A DNA stretch of 64,000 nt from Streptomyces poonensis (GCF_014650915.1 NZ_BMVW01000003.1:533384-597383); one strand, 5' to 3'. Counted from the stretch's first letter, positions 45,066-55,728 are shown. Notes: generated by a model not told the origin, from the letters alone. Program-made: numbers and translations.

Positions 45066-46910
45066 TCAGCGCCCGACCGCATACCCCTGCATCCCCCGCG
45101 GATTGGCCGCCGCCGACAGCACCCCCGTCTCCGGGTCCCGCGCGACCGCGCACAGCCGCCCCTCGGACCAGGCGTCGCCGACGATCACCTCGTGGCCGCG
45201 CGAGCGCAGGTCCTCGACCACCCCGGACGGCATACGGGACTCGACCGTGACGCCGCCGGGACGCATGCCGCGCGGATAGAAGGAGCCGGGGAAGCTGTCG
45301 TTGTGCCAGTTGGGAGCGTCGATCGCGCCCTGGAGGTCGAGGCCGCCGCGGACCCGGGCCCGCAGGGCGACCGCCAGGAAGAAGTGCAGCTGCCACTGGT
45401 CCTGCTGGTCACCACCGGGCGTGCCGAACGCCATGACCGGCACCCCGTCGCGCAGCGCCAGCGACGGGGTGAGGGTGGTACGGGGCCGGCGGCCTGGCGT
45501 GAGGGAGCCCGGCAGGCCCTCGTCCAGCCAGGTCATCTGGAGCCGGGTGCCGAGCGGGAAACCCAGCTCGGGCACGACCGGGTTGGACTGGAGCCAGCCG
45601 CCGCTGGGCGTGGCCGCGACCATGTTGCCCCAGCGGTCGACGACGTCCAGGTGGCAGGTGTCGCCGCGGGTGGCACCGTCGGGCGCGACGTCCGGCTCGC
45701 CCGGCACCGGTGACAGCGGGCTCTTGGCGACGGTGGGCTCCCCCGCTCCCATCGGCGAGGCGGCGCCGAGCGGGCCGAGGGCGGGCTCGCCGGCCGCCAC
45801 CTCGCGCGCGTGGGCGCTCAGCCACGGCACACGTCCTCCGGGACTGCCGGGCCGCAGCTCGTACGAGGCCTTGTCGCCGATGAGCGCACGCCGCCCGGCG
45901 TTGTACTCCTCCGACAGGAGCTCGCCGAGCGGCACGTCGGCCGCGTCCCCGTACCAGGCCTCCCGGTCCGCCATGGCGAGCTTGCAGCCCTCGATCAGCA
46001 GGTGCACGTACTCGGCGGACCCGTACGGCGGCAGTTCCCGCGGCAGCAGCGCGAGTTGCTGCAGCAGGACGGGGCCCTGGCTCCACGGGCCCGCCTTGCA
46101 CAGGGTCCAGCCGTTCCAGTCGTAGGTGACCGGTGCCTCGTAGGAGGCGGACCAGGAGGCCAGGTCGGCGGCCGTGAGGGTGCCGGTGTGGCGCTCGCCG
46201 GTGGTGTCCATGGTGGGCCGGCCGGCCTGCCGTACGAGGGCCTCCGCTATGAAGCCGGAGCGCCACACCGCGCGCGCGGCCTCGATCTCGGCCTCCCGGC
46301 CCCCGGATCCGGCGACCTCGGCGAGCAGCCTCTTCCAGGTAGCGGCCAGCGCGGGATTGCGGAACAGCTCTCCCGCGCGCGGGGCTCTGCCGCCGGGCAG
46401 GTACACCTCCGCCGACGAGGTCCACTCCTCCTCGAACAGGCCGCGCACCGTCTCGACGGTCTCACCGACCCTCTCCACGGGCGCGTGACCGTGCTCCGCG
46501 TACCCGATGGCGTACTTCAGGACGTCGGCGAGGGACTTCGTCCCGTGATCGCGCAGCAGGAGCATCCACGCGTCGAACGCGCCCGGCACGGCGGCCGCGA
46601 GGGGGCCGGTGCCGGGGACGAGCTCCAGGCCGAGGCCCCGGTAGTGCGCGACGGTCGCGCCGGCGGGCGCGACGCCCTGCCCGCACAGCACCCTCACCTC
46701 ACCGCCCGCCGGAGCCAGGACGATCGGGACCTCGCCGGCCGGGCCGTTGAGGTGCGGCTCGACGACGTGCAGCACGAAGCCGGCGGCGACGGCGGCGTCG
46801 AACGCGTTGCCCCCGTCCTCCAGGACGGCCATCGCCGACTGCGAGGCCAGCCAGTGGGTGGAGGACACCATGCCGAAGGTTCCCTGGAGCGTCGGACGGG
46901 TCGTGAACAA
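45066..46910 (-). CDS. Gamma-glutamyltransferase-family protein, cytoplasmic
   Basis: 614 residues of the Ntn-hydrolase GGT fold. MVSSTHWLASQSAMAVLEDG and GNAFDAAVAAGFVLHVVEPHLNG are at the N-terminus. The autoprocessing threonine is expected in TRGDTCHLDVVDRWGNMVAAT, followed by SPVVPELGFPLGTRLQM-like and PRTTLTPSLALRDGVPVMA. There is no signal peptide, unlike the second GGT at 59406-61220. TTG 46910 is the start, with GGAG 7 nt upstream. Substrate unknown; the family includes cephalosporin acylases. Confidence 0.88.
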   Translation of the reverse strand: MFTTRPTLQGTFGMVSSTHWLASQSAMAVLEDGGNAFDAAVAAGFVLHVVEPHLNGPAGEVPIVLAPAGGEVRVLCGQGVAPAGATVAHYRGLGLELVPGTGPLAAAVPGAFDAWMLLLRDHGTKSLADVLKYAIGYAEHGHAPVERVGETVETVRGLFEEEWTSSAEVYLPGGRAPRAGELFRNPALAATWKRLLAEVAGSGGREAEIEAARAVWRSGFIAEALVRQAGRPTMDTTGERHTGTLTAADLASWSASYEAPVTYDWNGWTLCKAGPWSQGPVLLQQLALLPRELPPYGSAEYVHLLIEGCKLAMADREAWYGDAADVPLGELLSEEYNAGRRALIGDKASYELRPGSPGGRVPWLSAHAREVAAGEPALGPLGAASPMGAGEPTVAKSPLSPVPGEPDVAPDGATRGDTCHLDVVDRWGNMVAATPSGGWLQSNPVVPELGFPLGTRLQMTWLDEGLPGSLTPGRRPRTTLTPSLALRDGVPVMAFGTPGGDQQDQWQLHFFLAVALRARVRGGLDLQGAIDAPNWHNDSFPGSFYPRGMRPGGVTVESRMPSGVVEDLRSRGHEVIVGDAWSEGRLCAVARDPETGVLSAAANPRGMQGYAVGR

Positions 46911-47006
46911 GGGCGGACTCCTTCACAGTTCGGCGCGCGTTCGAAGTCCGAAGATCGTACGCAGAGCCGCCCCGTACGGAACCCCGCACGCTGTCGGGTC
47001 GTCCGG

Positions 47007-47702
47007 TCAGCCGGGGTCCTTCTCCCACGCGGTGGCTCCCAGCCGCCCGGTGTTGCCCAGGTCGACGCCACCGTCGACAGTGAGGACCTGCGACGACTCA
47101 CCTTCGGCGGGAGTGACACGGAGATAGGGCCCGTTCACGGCGTTCGTGGTGACGTCGGTGACCGTGTTGCGCCAGACCAGCCCGGTCCGGGCCGACTCAC
47201 CGGGCCGGAGGGTGACGGGGTGCGGGCCCGGGTCGGGCACTCCCGTGGTGATCGGCTCAGCGCCCTGGATGATCCGCACGTCGAGGGCCTCGCGCTGCTC
47301 GTCGAGCACCTGGAGTTCCGGGTAGCCGTTGAGACGGTACGGCTGCTCGCCGCAGTTGGTGAGGGTCACGGTCATCGCGCGCAGGCCCATCGCGGCCTCG
47401 ACGAGACCAGGATGGATCCGCACGCCGGAGGCGGGACAGGTGGTGGGGGCCGGGGTGGGAGTCGGGGCACCCTGAGGCGGGGCGACGGTCGGCAGCTCCT
47501 CCGCCCGCACGATGCCGGACGACGGTGACGGGTCCGGGGACGCGGAACCGCCGGAGGCACCCGGTCCCCCGGGCGCGGCGGCCGTGCGCACGGGGTCGAG
47601 TTCGCGTTCCACCTCCTCCGAGAGGCCGCAGCCGCTCGCGGCGAGGGTGACGGCCACGGACACGAGGGCCAGGGAAGCGGTACGGCGTCGTATCGGATGC
47701 AT
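47007..47702 (-). CDS. DUF4232-type lipoprotein
   Basis: 231 residues. Lipobox LAASGC with Cys26 after a basic, hydrophobic signal (MHPIRRRTASLALVSVAVTLAASGC). A Pro/Ser/Gly-rich linker is followed by a beta-sandwich domain: GLRAMTVTLTNCGEQPYRLNGYP and VTLRPGESARTGLVWRNTV. This is the usual form of Streptomyces DUF4232 lipoproteins; function unknown. It is divergent from the next lipoprotein-like gene. Confidence 0.85.
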   Translation of the reverse strand: MHPIRRRTASLALVSVAVTLAASGCGLSEEVERELDPVRTAAAPGGPGASGGSASPDPSPSSGIVRAEELPTVAPPQGAPTPTPAPTTCPASGVRIHPGLVEAAMGLRAMTVTLTNCGEQPYRLNGYPELQVLDEQREALDVRIIQGAEPITTGVPDPGPHPVTLRPGESARTGLVWRNTVTDVTTNAVNGPYLRVTPAEGESSQVLTVDGGVDLGNTGRLGATAWEKDPG

Positions 47703-47893
47703 GAGCGGATCATGACACCCCGGGACCGGAACGCCCCGCTCCGCAGTCGGCGGACAGTCGGCGGACATGAAGCCTCGGTGACCGCACGGCTACGGAAAGA
47801 CTTCTCCCTTCCCCCTCACAGACAGTCATGTGAGACTGGCGTCCCCCACCGCCGTGCGGACCCTTCCGCACCGACCTCCCCGAGAAGTGCGCC

Positions 47894-48577
47894 GTGCGAG
47901 ATCTCCCTCTGCCGTTCGCCCTCACCGCGCGTCTGCTGCCGGTCGCCGCGCTGGCCTGCGCGGGCTGGGCGATGACCTCCGGACCGTTCGCCGCCACGCC
48001 CGCCACGGGCCAGAGCGCGGCGCAGGAACGGCAGGAGTCCGGCTCGGGGCCCGCTTCCGCCGCCCCGTCGGCACCCTCCACGTCGGCCGCGACACGCACG
48101 TACCCGAAGGCACCCGACCCGTGCGGCGCCCTCGCGGAGAAGACGGTCACCTCCCTCGTCCCGGGCGCCGAGGCGGCGGGCAAGGAGATACCGTCGACCG
48201 ACGAGTCCGTACGCCGCACCTGCTCCTGGAACGCGCTCAAGGGCTACGACTACCGCTGGCTCGACGTGTCGTACGAGATCCGGTCGTCCGACGGCGCGGC
48301 CCGGACCGCCTACGAGCAGCGCACGGAGGAGAAGAGCGGCGGCGGGTCGGTGCCCGGCCTCGGCGACACCGCCTACTCCGTCGTGAACGTCACCACCGAG
48401 GACGGGCAGCAGACCCGCGAGGGCGTCGTGATCGTGCGCGCCTCCAACGCCCTGGTCTCCGTCACGTACAACGGCAGCGACTTCGAGAGCAAGAAGGCCC
48501 CCGACTCGGACGAGATCAACAAGGGCGCCATCAAGGCCGCCAAGGAGGCGGTGGCCGCGCTGGACGGCGGCCGGTGA
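47894..48577 (+). CDS. DUF3558-like exported protein
   Basis: 227 residues from GTG 47894. An N-terminal hydrophobic segment (ARLLPVAALACAGWAMTSG) acts as signal or anchor; the only cysteine there lies in ALACAGWA and is not a strict lipobox. A Ser/Ala/Pro linker leads to the domain DPCGALAEKTVTSLVPGAEA and CSWNALKGYDYRWLDVSYEI, with the paired cysteines of DUF3558-type proteins. Function unknown. Confidence 0.75.
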   Translation: MRDLPLPFALTARLLPVAALACAGWAMTSGPFAATPATGQSAAQERQESGSGPASAAPSAPSTSAATRTYPKAPDPCGALAEKTVTSLVPGAEAAGKEIPSTDESVRRTCSWNALKGYDYRWLDVSYEIRSSDGAARTAYEQRTEEKSGGGSVPGLGDTAYSVVNVTTEDGQQTREGVVIVRASNALVSVTYNGSDFESKKAPDSDEINKGAIKAAKEAVAALDGGR

Positions 48578-48613
48578 GGCCATGGAGCCATGGAGAGCCG
48601 CCGGCCGCGGATC

Positions 48614-50164
<1,551 letters not shown>

Positions 50165-50285
50165 GGGCAGGCCAATCGGTGAGGCGGGGCGGGAAAGGCC
50201 GTGCGGGGCGGGGCCGGAACCCCTCCCCGGGCTACGGGGAGGGCCGGCGCGGAACGGGAGCATGAGGGGACGACCGCTTACCCGG

Positions 50286-50416
50286 TCAGAACCCGACCGC
50301 GGAGATCACTGCCAGGCATTGACCGCGGGAACCACAGTCAGGCGTTGACCGCGGGGACCACAGTCAGGCGTTGACCCTGAGGAATCACAGTCAGGCATTG
50401 ACCGCGGCAATCACGG
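50286..50416. repeat. Five-unit 26/27-bp tandem repeat derived from the 3' end of the LLM gene
   Basis: Units begin at 50286, 50312, 50338, 50364 and 50391 (spacing 26, 26, 26, 27). The unit at 50391 is the real 3' end of the LLM oxidoreductase, encoding VIAAVNA and the stop. The other four are diverged copies beyond the stop, for instance CAGGCGTTGACCGCGG. The farthest unit is the most degenerate. It lies between two genes of one operon and therefore should be in the mRNA. Confidence 0.9.
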
Positions 50417-51410
50417 CGGAGCCGTACGCGTCGATCACGGCCTCCTGCGCATCGTGCATGTCGTACACGGCGAACTGGTCGACGCCCAGCTCGCGCAGTG
50501 CCTTCAGCTTCTCGATGTGCCGCTCGACCGGCCCGATGACACAGAACCGGTCGACGATCTCGTCGGGCACGAACCGCGTGTCCGGGTTGCCGCTGCGCCC
50601 GTGGTGCGCGTAGTCGTAACCCTCACGGGCCTTGATGTAGCCGGTGAGTTCCGCCGGTACGGCACCGGAGTCCGCGCCGTACCGGGTGACCAGGTCGGCG
50701 ACGTGGTTGCCCACCATGCCACCGAACCAGCGGCACTGCTCGCGCGCGTGGGCGAGCGCTTCCGGCGAGTCGTCCTTGGTCACGTACGCGGGCGCGGCCA
50801 CGCAGATGGTCACCTCGGACGGGTCGCGCCCGGCGGCGACGGCGGCGTCCTTGACGGCCTTGACCATGTACTCGGTCAGATAGAGGTCCGCGAGCTGGAG
50901 GATGAACCCGTCGGCCTCCTCCCCCGTCATCTTCAGCGCCTTCGGGCCGTACGCGGCCATCCAGACCGGGAGTTCGGCGCCGTCCCTCACCCACGGCAGC
51001 CGGACGGCCGTACCGCCGAGGTCGGCCTCCTCACCGCGGCCGAGCGCCCGGATCACCTTCATGGCGTCGCTGATCCGGGCCAGGGTGTTGGGCTTGCGGC
51101 CGGCGACGCGCATCGCCGAGTCGCCGCGGCCGATGCCGCAGACGGTGCGGTTGCCGAACATGTCGTTGAGCGTGGCGAACGTGGAGGCGGTGACCTCCCA
51201 GGTGCGGGTGCCCGCGTTGGTGACCATGGGGCCGACCGTCAGCCGCCGGGTGTTCGCCAGGATCTGGCTGTAGATCACGAACGGCTCCTGCCACAGCACG
51301 GCGGAGTCGAAGGTCCAGCCGTGGGTGAACCCGTTCCGCTCGGCGCGCTGCATCAGCTCGATGACGCGCGAGGCCGGCGGGTCGGTCTGCAGGACGAGTC
51401 CGAAGTCCAT
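50391..51410 (-). CDS. LLM-class F420/FMN-dependent oxidoreductase
   Basis: 339 residues of the bacterial luciferase-like TIM barrel: MDFGLVLQTDPPASRVIELM, GWTFDSAVLWQEPFVIYSQI, LTVGPMVTNAGTRTWEVTAS and VCGIGRGDSAMRVAGRKP. This type, next to hydantoinase genes, recurs in Actinobacteria. It may oxidise or reduce the pyrimidine ring in place of a PydA enzyme, but that is inference. AGGAGGT lies 6 nt before ATG 51410, one of the best ribosome sites in the window. Confidence 0.88.
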   Translation of the reverse strand: MDFGLVLQTDPPASRVIELMQRAERNGFTHGWTFDSAVLWQEPFVIYSQILANTRRLTVGPMVTNAGTRTWEVTASTFATLNDMFGNRTVCGIGRGDSAMRVAGRKPNTLARISDAMKVIRALGRGEEADLGGTAVRLPWVRDGAELPVWMAAYGPKALKMTGEEADGFILQLADLYLTEYMVKAVKDAAVAAGRDPSEVTICVAAPAYVTKDDSPEALAHAREQCRWFGGMVGNHVADLVTRYGADSGAVPAELTGYIKAREGYDYAHHGRSGNPDTRFVPDEIVDRFCVIGPVERHIEKLKALRELGVDQFAVYDMHDAQEAVIDAYGSAVIAAVNA

Positions 51411-51421
51411 GGGCGCACCTC

Positions 51422-52822
51422 CTAGTTCAGGTACTGACAGGTGGAGCGGGGCGTGTAGACGCCGTGTCCGGCGCGGCCGGTGAACTCCCGGTCGGTGATG
51501 ACGAACTCGCCGCGCGAGAGGACCGTATCGACCCGGCCGGTGACGCGCTTCCCCTCGTACGCCGAGTAGTCGACGTTCATGTGATGGGTGGCGGCGGACA
51601 TGACCTGCTCGGCCTGCGGGTCGTAGATCACGATGTCGGCGTCCGCGCCCGGCGCGACGGTCCCCTTCTTCCCGTACAGGCCGAACATGCGGGCCGGGGT
51701 CGCGCAGGCGATCTCGATCCAGCGGCGGCGTGTGATGTGCCCGTCGAGGACGGCCTGGTGGAGCAGGTCCATGCGGTTCTCGACGCCCGGCAGACCGTTG
51801 GGGATCTTCGAGAAGTCGCCGCGGCCCAGGTCCTTCTGGCCGGTGAAGCAGAAGGGGCAGTGGTCGGTGGAGACCACCTGGAGGTCGTTGGTGCGCAGGC
51901 CCTTCCACAGTGCGGCCTGGTGCTCGCGCGGGCGCAGAGGTGTGGAGCAGACGTACTTGGCGCCCTCGAAGTCCGGCTCCGCGAGGTTGTCCGTCGACAG
52001 GAAGAGGTACTGCGGGCAGGTCTCGCCGAAGACGTTCAGGCCCTCGTCGCGGGCGCGGGCCAGTTCGGCGACCGCCTCCGTCGCCGAGACGTGCACGACG
52101 TACAGGGGCGCACCGGCCACCTGCGCGAGCTTGATGGCGCGGTGGGTCGCCTCGGCCTCCAGCAGCGCCTTGCGGACCTCGCCGTGGAAGCGGGGGTCGG
52201 TCTCGCCGCGGGCCAGTGCCTGTGCCACGAGGACGTCGATGGCGATGCCGTTCTCCGCGTGCATCATGATCAGGCCGCCGTTGTCGGCGGAGCGCTGCAT
52301 GGCGCGCAGGATCTGGCCGTCGTCGGAGTAGAAGACCCCCGGGTACGCCATGAACTGCTTGAAGGAGGTGACCCCCTCCTCCACCAGGAGGTCCATCTCC
52401 TTCAGCGTCTCCTCGTTCACATCGGAGACGATCATGTGGAAGCCGTAGTCGATGGCGCACCGGCCGTCGGCCTTGGCGTTCCAGGTGTCCAGTCCCTCGC
52501 GCAGCGGGCGGCCGACGCTCTGCACGGCGAAGTCGATGATCGTGGTGGTGCCGCCCCAGGCGGCGGCCCGGGTACCGGTCTCGAAGGTGTCCGAGGCGAA
52601 CGTCCCGCCGAACGGCAGCTCCATGTGCGTGTGGGCGTCGACACCGCCCGGGATGACGTACTTGCCGGTGGCGTCGATGGTGTGGTCCGCCGTCCAGGAC
52701 GCGGCGGCCGGGGTGCCGCTCGCGGCGAGGGCGGCGACGCGGCCGTCCTCGATCAGGACGTCGGCGTGCATCTCGTCGGACGCGGTGATGACGAGACCAC
52801 CGCGGATCACGGTACGGCTCAT
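51422..52822 (-). CDS. hydA: Dihydropyrimidinase / D-hydantoinase
   Basis: Zinc amidohydrolase that opens dihydrouracil, dihydrothymine or hydantoin rings. 466 residues. Metal ligands: GGVDAHTHMELPFGG (HxH), the carboxylated Lys in GVTSFKQFMAYPGVF, His in YVVHVSATEA, and Asp in VSTDHCPFCFTGQKDLGRGD. Also GLPGVENRMDLL. The ring product would pass to the beta-ureidopropionase of the same operon. Start ATG 52822. Confidence 0.93.
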   Translation of the reverse strand: MSRTVIRGGLVITASDEMHADVLIEDGRVAALAASGTPAAASWTADHTIDATGKYVIPGGVDAHTHMELPFGGTFASDTFETGTRAAAWGGTTTIIDFAVQSVGRPLREGLDTWNAKADGRCAIDYGFHMIVSDVNEETLKEMDLLVEEGVTSFKQFMAYPGVFYSDDGQILRAMQRSADNGGLIMMHAENGIAIDVLVAQALARGETDPRFHGEVRKALLEAEATHRAIKLAQVAGAPLYVVHVSATEAVAELARARDEGLNVFGETCPQYLFLSTDNLAEPDFEGAKYVCSTPLRPREHQAALWKGLRTNDLQVVSTDHCPFCFTGQKDLGRGDFSKIPNGLPGVENRMDLLHQAVLDGHITRRRWIEIACATPARMFGLYGKKGTVAPGADADIVIYDPQAEQVMSAATHHMNVDYSAYEGKRVTGRVDTVLSRGEFVITDREFTGRAGHGVYTPRSTCQYLN

Positions 52823-52894
52823 GCTCGGTCTCCTGTTCACGGTGTGTCCGGGAAGGCGGGCGACTCTGCGGAGGACACCTCTGCCGAGGTCACC

Positions 52895-54280
52895 TCACGA
52901 CCCGAGGCTCCGCAGGGCGTCCTCCAGGATCGAGGCGCCCTCCTCCGCCTCCGCGACGGTGAGCGTCAGGGGCGGGGCGATGCGCAGCGCGCTGGTGTCG
53001 TGGCCGCCGCCCTTGCCGATCAGCAGGCCCCCCGCGCGGGCCGCCTCGAGCACGGCGGCCGCCGCGTCCGGGTCGGCCTCGTCCGTGCCGGGCCTGGCCA
53101 GCTCGATGCCGATCATCAGGCCCCGGCCGCGCACCTCCCGTACGGCGGGGACCTGTGCGGCGACCGCCCGCAGCAGTTCGATGAGCAGTCCGCCGACCCG
53201 CCGGGCGTTGCCCTGCAGGTCGTGTTCGAGCAGGTACGTCAGATTGGCGAGGCCCGCGGCCATGGTGACCGGGCTGCCGCCGAAGGTGGAGATCGAGTTG
53301 CTGTCGAGGCAGTTCATGATCTCGGCGCGGGCGACGACCCCGCCGATGGACATGCCGTTGCCGATGCCCTTGGCGAAGGTGAGGATGTCCGGCGGGCCGC
53401 TCCGCCCGTGGGCCTGCCAGCCCCAGAAGTGGTCGCCGGTGCGGCCCCAGCCGGTCTGTACCTCGTCGGAGATCCAGAGGACGCCGCGCTCCCGCAGCAC
53501 CTCACGGAAGGCCGCGTACAGGCCGTCCGGCGGTGAGGTGAAGCCGCCGACGCCCTGGACTGGTTCGGCGATGAGCGCGGCCGGCGGGCGGGTGTGGCCG
53601 AGCAGGTCCCTCAGGTCCTCGACGCAGGCCGCGATGAAGTCGGCGTCGCTCAGGCGGGCGTACGGGCCGCGGGTGCGGACGCCGCCGTGGACGTACAGCG
53701 TCTGGAGGGGCGACAGGCCGGTGGGCGACCAGCCCTTGTTGCCGGTGATGCCGACCGTGCTGAAGGAGCGGCCGTGGTAGCTGTTGCGCATCGCCAGGAT
53801 CTGGTTGCTGCTGCGGTACGCCGTGGCCAGCAGCAGCGCGGTGTCGTTGGCCTCGGTGCCGGAGGTGGTGAAGAAGACCCGGGCGTCCGGGATGCCGGAC
53901 AACTGGGCGACACGCTCGGCGAGTTCGACCATCGGCCGGTTGAGGTACAGCGTGGAGGAGTGGACGATCCGCCCGGCCTGCTCGGCGATCGCCTTGGTGA
54001 CCTCGGGCAGGGCGTGCGCGGTCATCGTGGTGAGGATGCCGCCGAAGAAGTCGAGGTACCTGTTGCCGTCGGCGTCCCAGACGTGGCGGCCCTCGCCGTG
54101 GGTGATCTCGATCGGGTCGGCGTAGTAGAGGGCGAGCCAGTCGGGGAGCACGGCCCTGTGGCGGCCCAGCAGTTCACCGGTCGCGAGTCCGGTCACGGGT
54201 CCGGCCCCGGGTCCGGTGGCGGCTCCGGTCGCGGGTCCCGGCGCGGGTCGGGTCACTGGTTCGTTCACGGGATCGTTCAC
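52895..54280 (-). CDS. Class III PLP-dependent aminotransferase (beta-alanine/beta-aminoisobutyrate type)
   Basis: 461 residues. PLP Lys in DILTFAKGIGNGMSIGG, with SDEVQTGWGRTG before it and FFTTSGTEANDTALLLA near the N-terminal third, define class III. In context it would transaminate beta-alanine or beta-aminoisobutyrate released by the ureidopropionase. The first 35 residues are a low-complexity Pro/Thr/Gly/Ala extension (EPVTRPAPGPATGAATGPGA) preceding LGRHRAVLPDW. GTG 54280 overlaps the preceding stop as GTGA. Confidence 0.92.
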   Translation of the reverse strand: MNDPVNEPVTRPAPGPATGAATGPGAGPVTGLATGELLGRHRAVLPDWLALYYADPIEITHGEGRHVWDADGNRYLDFFGGILTTMTAHALPEVTKAIAEQAGRIVHSSTLYLNRPMVELAERVAQLSGIPDARVFFTTSGTEANDTALLLATAYRSSNQILAMRNSYHGRSFSTVGITGNKGWSPTGLSPLQTLYVHGGVRTRGPYARLSDADFIAACVEDLRDLLGHTRPPAALIAEPVQGVGGFTSPPDGLYAAFREVLRERGVLWISDEVQTGWGRTGDHFWGWQAHGRSGPPDILTFAKGIGNGMSIGGVVARAEIMNCLDSNSISTFGGSPVTMAAGLANLTYLLEHDLQGNARRVGGLLIELLRAVAAQVPAVREVRGRGLMIGIELARPGTDEADPDAAAAVLEAARAGGLLIGKGGGHDTSALRIAPPLTLTVAEAEEGASILEDALRSLGS

Positions 54281-55119
54281 GGCTTCACCAGTCCTTCGTA
54301 CGCGTCGGGCCGTCGGTCGCGGTAGAACGCCCACTGCTGCCGTACTTCCTCGATGAGGCCGAGGTCGAGGTCCCGTACGAGGAGCTCCTCGCTCTTGTCG
54401 CTCGCGACCTCGCCCACGAACTGCCCGCGCGGGTCGACGAAGTAGCTCGTGCCGTAGAAGTCGTTGTCCCCGTACTCCTCCCGGCCCACACGGTTGATCG
54501 CGGCGACGAAGTACTCGTTGGCGACGGCGGCCGCGGGCTGCTCCAGCTGCCACAGGTGGGAGGAGAGGCCCCGGTGGGTGGCGGACGGGTTGTAGACCAG
54601 CTGGGCGCCGCCCAGGCCGAGCTGCCGCCAGCCCTCCGGGAAGTGGCGGTCGTAGCAGATGTAGACGCCGATCCTGCCGACGGCGGTGTCGAAGACGGGC
54701 CAGCCGAGGTTGCCCGGCTTGAAGTAGTACTTCTCCCAGAAGCCCTTGACCTGCGGGATGTGGTGCTTGCGGTACTTGCCGAGGTAGCTGCCGTCGGCGT
54801 CGATCACCGCGGCGGTGTTGTAGTAGAAGCCGGACTGCTCGACCTCGAAGACCGGTACGACGATCACCATGCCGGTCTCGCGGGCCAGCTCCCGCATCCG
54901 GGTGACGGTCGGCCCGTCGGGCACGGGCTCGGCCCAGCGGTAGTGCTCGGCCTCCTGGACCTGGCAGAAGTAGGGGGCGTTGAACACCTCCTGGAAACCG
55001 ATGACCCGCGCGCCCTGCCGGGCCGCCTCGCGGGTGTGCTCCTCGTGTTTGGCGACCATGGACTCCGTGTCGCCGGTCCAGGTCGCCTGGACGAGGGCGG
55101 CGCGTACGACATTGGCCAT
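54277..55119 (-). CDS. Beta-ureidopropionase / N-carbamoyl-amino-acid amidohydrolase (nitrilase superfamily)
   Basis: Hydrolyses N-carbamoyl-beta-alanine to beta-alanine, CO2 and ammonia. 280 residues. Nitrilase triad: Glu in VIGFQEVFNAPYFC, Lys in YLGKYRKHHIPQ and Cys in IGVYICYDRHFPEGWR. GGFWEKYYFKPGNLGWPVFDT-type spacing matches actinobacterial carbamoylases. It is the first gene of a five-gene minus-strand operon ending with the NCS1 permease. GGAGC is 6 nt before ATG 55119. Confidence 0.93.
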   Translation of the reverse strand: MANVVRAALVQATWTGDTESMVAKHEEHTREAARQGARVIGFQEVFNAPYFCQVQEAEHYRWAEPVPDGPTVTRMRELARETGMVIVVPVFEVEQSGFYYNTAAVIDADGSYLGKYRKHHIPQVKGFWEKYYFKPGNLGWPVFDTAVGRIGVYICYDRHFPEGWRQLGLGGAQLVYNPSATHRGLSSHLWQLEQPAAAVANEYFVAAINRVGREEYGDNDFYGTSYFVDPRGQFVGEVASDKSEELLVRDLDLGLIEEVRQQWAFYRDRRPDAYEGLVKP

Positions 55120-55147
55120 TGAGCTGCTCCTTCGACGAGACGTCAGA

Positions 55148-55184
55148 GAGCCTCTACGCCCGTAGACACAGGCTGTAGAGGCTC
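55148..55184. promoter_or_regulatory. Inverted repeat upstream of the pyrimidine/hydantoin operon
   Basis: GAGCCTCTAC (55148-55157) and GTAGAGGCTC (55175-55184) are perfect 10-bp inverted arms with a 17-nt centre, 29 bp upstream of the first start codon. The CTAC/GTAG core repeats inside the spacer. A regulator binding site is more likely than a terminator because the nearest upstream gene stops about 185 bp away. The regulator is unknown. The rest of 55120-55368 shows nothing recognisable. Confidence 0.6.
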
Positions 55185-55368
55185 GAACGTAAGGCTCGCC
55201 GACGGGCTGGGCAAGACCGCGGCCGTCAACCGTCGAAGTCGATCGTGTTACGCGCCCCTCGGGTGCGGGTCCGGCCGTGCGGCCGTCCTCGCGCCCCGCG
55301 CTCCGCTCTCTGTGAAAGGACTGCCCGGCCGTGTCGTACGGCGAAACCACCGCACGCCGCGCGGTCGG

Positions 55369-55620
55369 TCAGACGACTGCCGGCACGCACCGTCCGACGA
55401 GCTCGTCCATGGACAGACCGAGCGCCTGGGCCAGTGCCGCCACCGTGAAGAAGGCGGGGGTCGGGGCCCGGCCCGTCTCGATCTTGCGCAGGGTCTCCGC
55501 GGAGATCCCGGCGACCGCGGCGACCTCGGCCATGCTCCGGCCACCACGGGCGTCGCGCAGCAGGCTCCCGAGCCGCTCACCGCGCTCGCGCTCTTCGGGG
55601 GTCAGGGGTGTGCGCACCAT
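55369..55620 (-). CDS. XRE-family helix-turn-helix regulator
   Basis: 83 residues dominated by one Cro/C1 HTH: LGSLLRDARGGRSMAEVAAV and AGISAETLRKIETGRAPTP, then VAALAQALGLSMDELVGRC. ATG 55620 is preferred because TAGAAT (55633-55628 on the minus strand) ends 7 nt upstream, giving a leaderless gene; ATG 55629 is possible with GGAGG 10 nt upstream. It is divergent from a methionine aminopeptidase gene, a pairing that recurs in Streptomyces, and likely represses both through the repeats between them. Confidence 0.88.
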   Translation of the reverse strand: MVRTPLTPEERERGERLGSLLRDARGGRSMAEVAAVAGISAETLRKIETGRAPTPAFFTVAALAQALGLSMDELVGRCVPAVV

Positions 55621-55687
55621 GGGACCCATTCTAATACCGCCTCCGGCCGCACTCCGGCCACCGGAACCGGCACGGCGATCGAACGCC

Positions 55688-55728
55688 GACCGGTATTCTA
55701 ATTGGCGCGGACCGGTATAGTAATTGGC
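55688..55728. promoter_or_regulatory. 22-bp-spaced direct repeats forming operator and leaderless promoter of the aminopeptidase
   Basis: GACCGGTATTCTAATTGGC (55688-55706) and GACCGGTATAGTAATTGGC (55710-55728) differ at two bases. TATAGT of the second copy (55716-55721) is a -10 box 7 nt before ATG 55729. A related inverted copy, CGGTATTAGAAT on the minus strand (55639-55628), overlaps the -10 of the XRE gene, so one protein could bind all three. Confidence 0.75.

Noticed and set aside
50286..50416. Possible CRISPR array
   Set aside because: Units are contiguous with no unique spacers, derive from a coding 3' end, and no cas genes are present.
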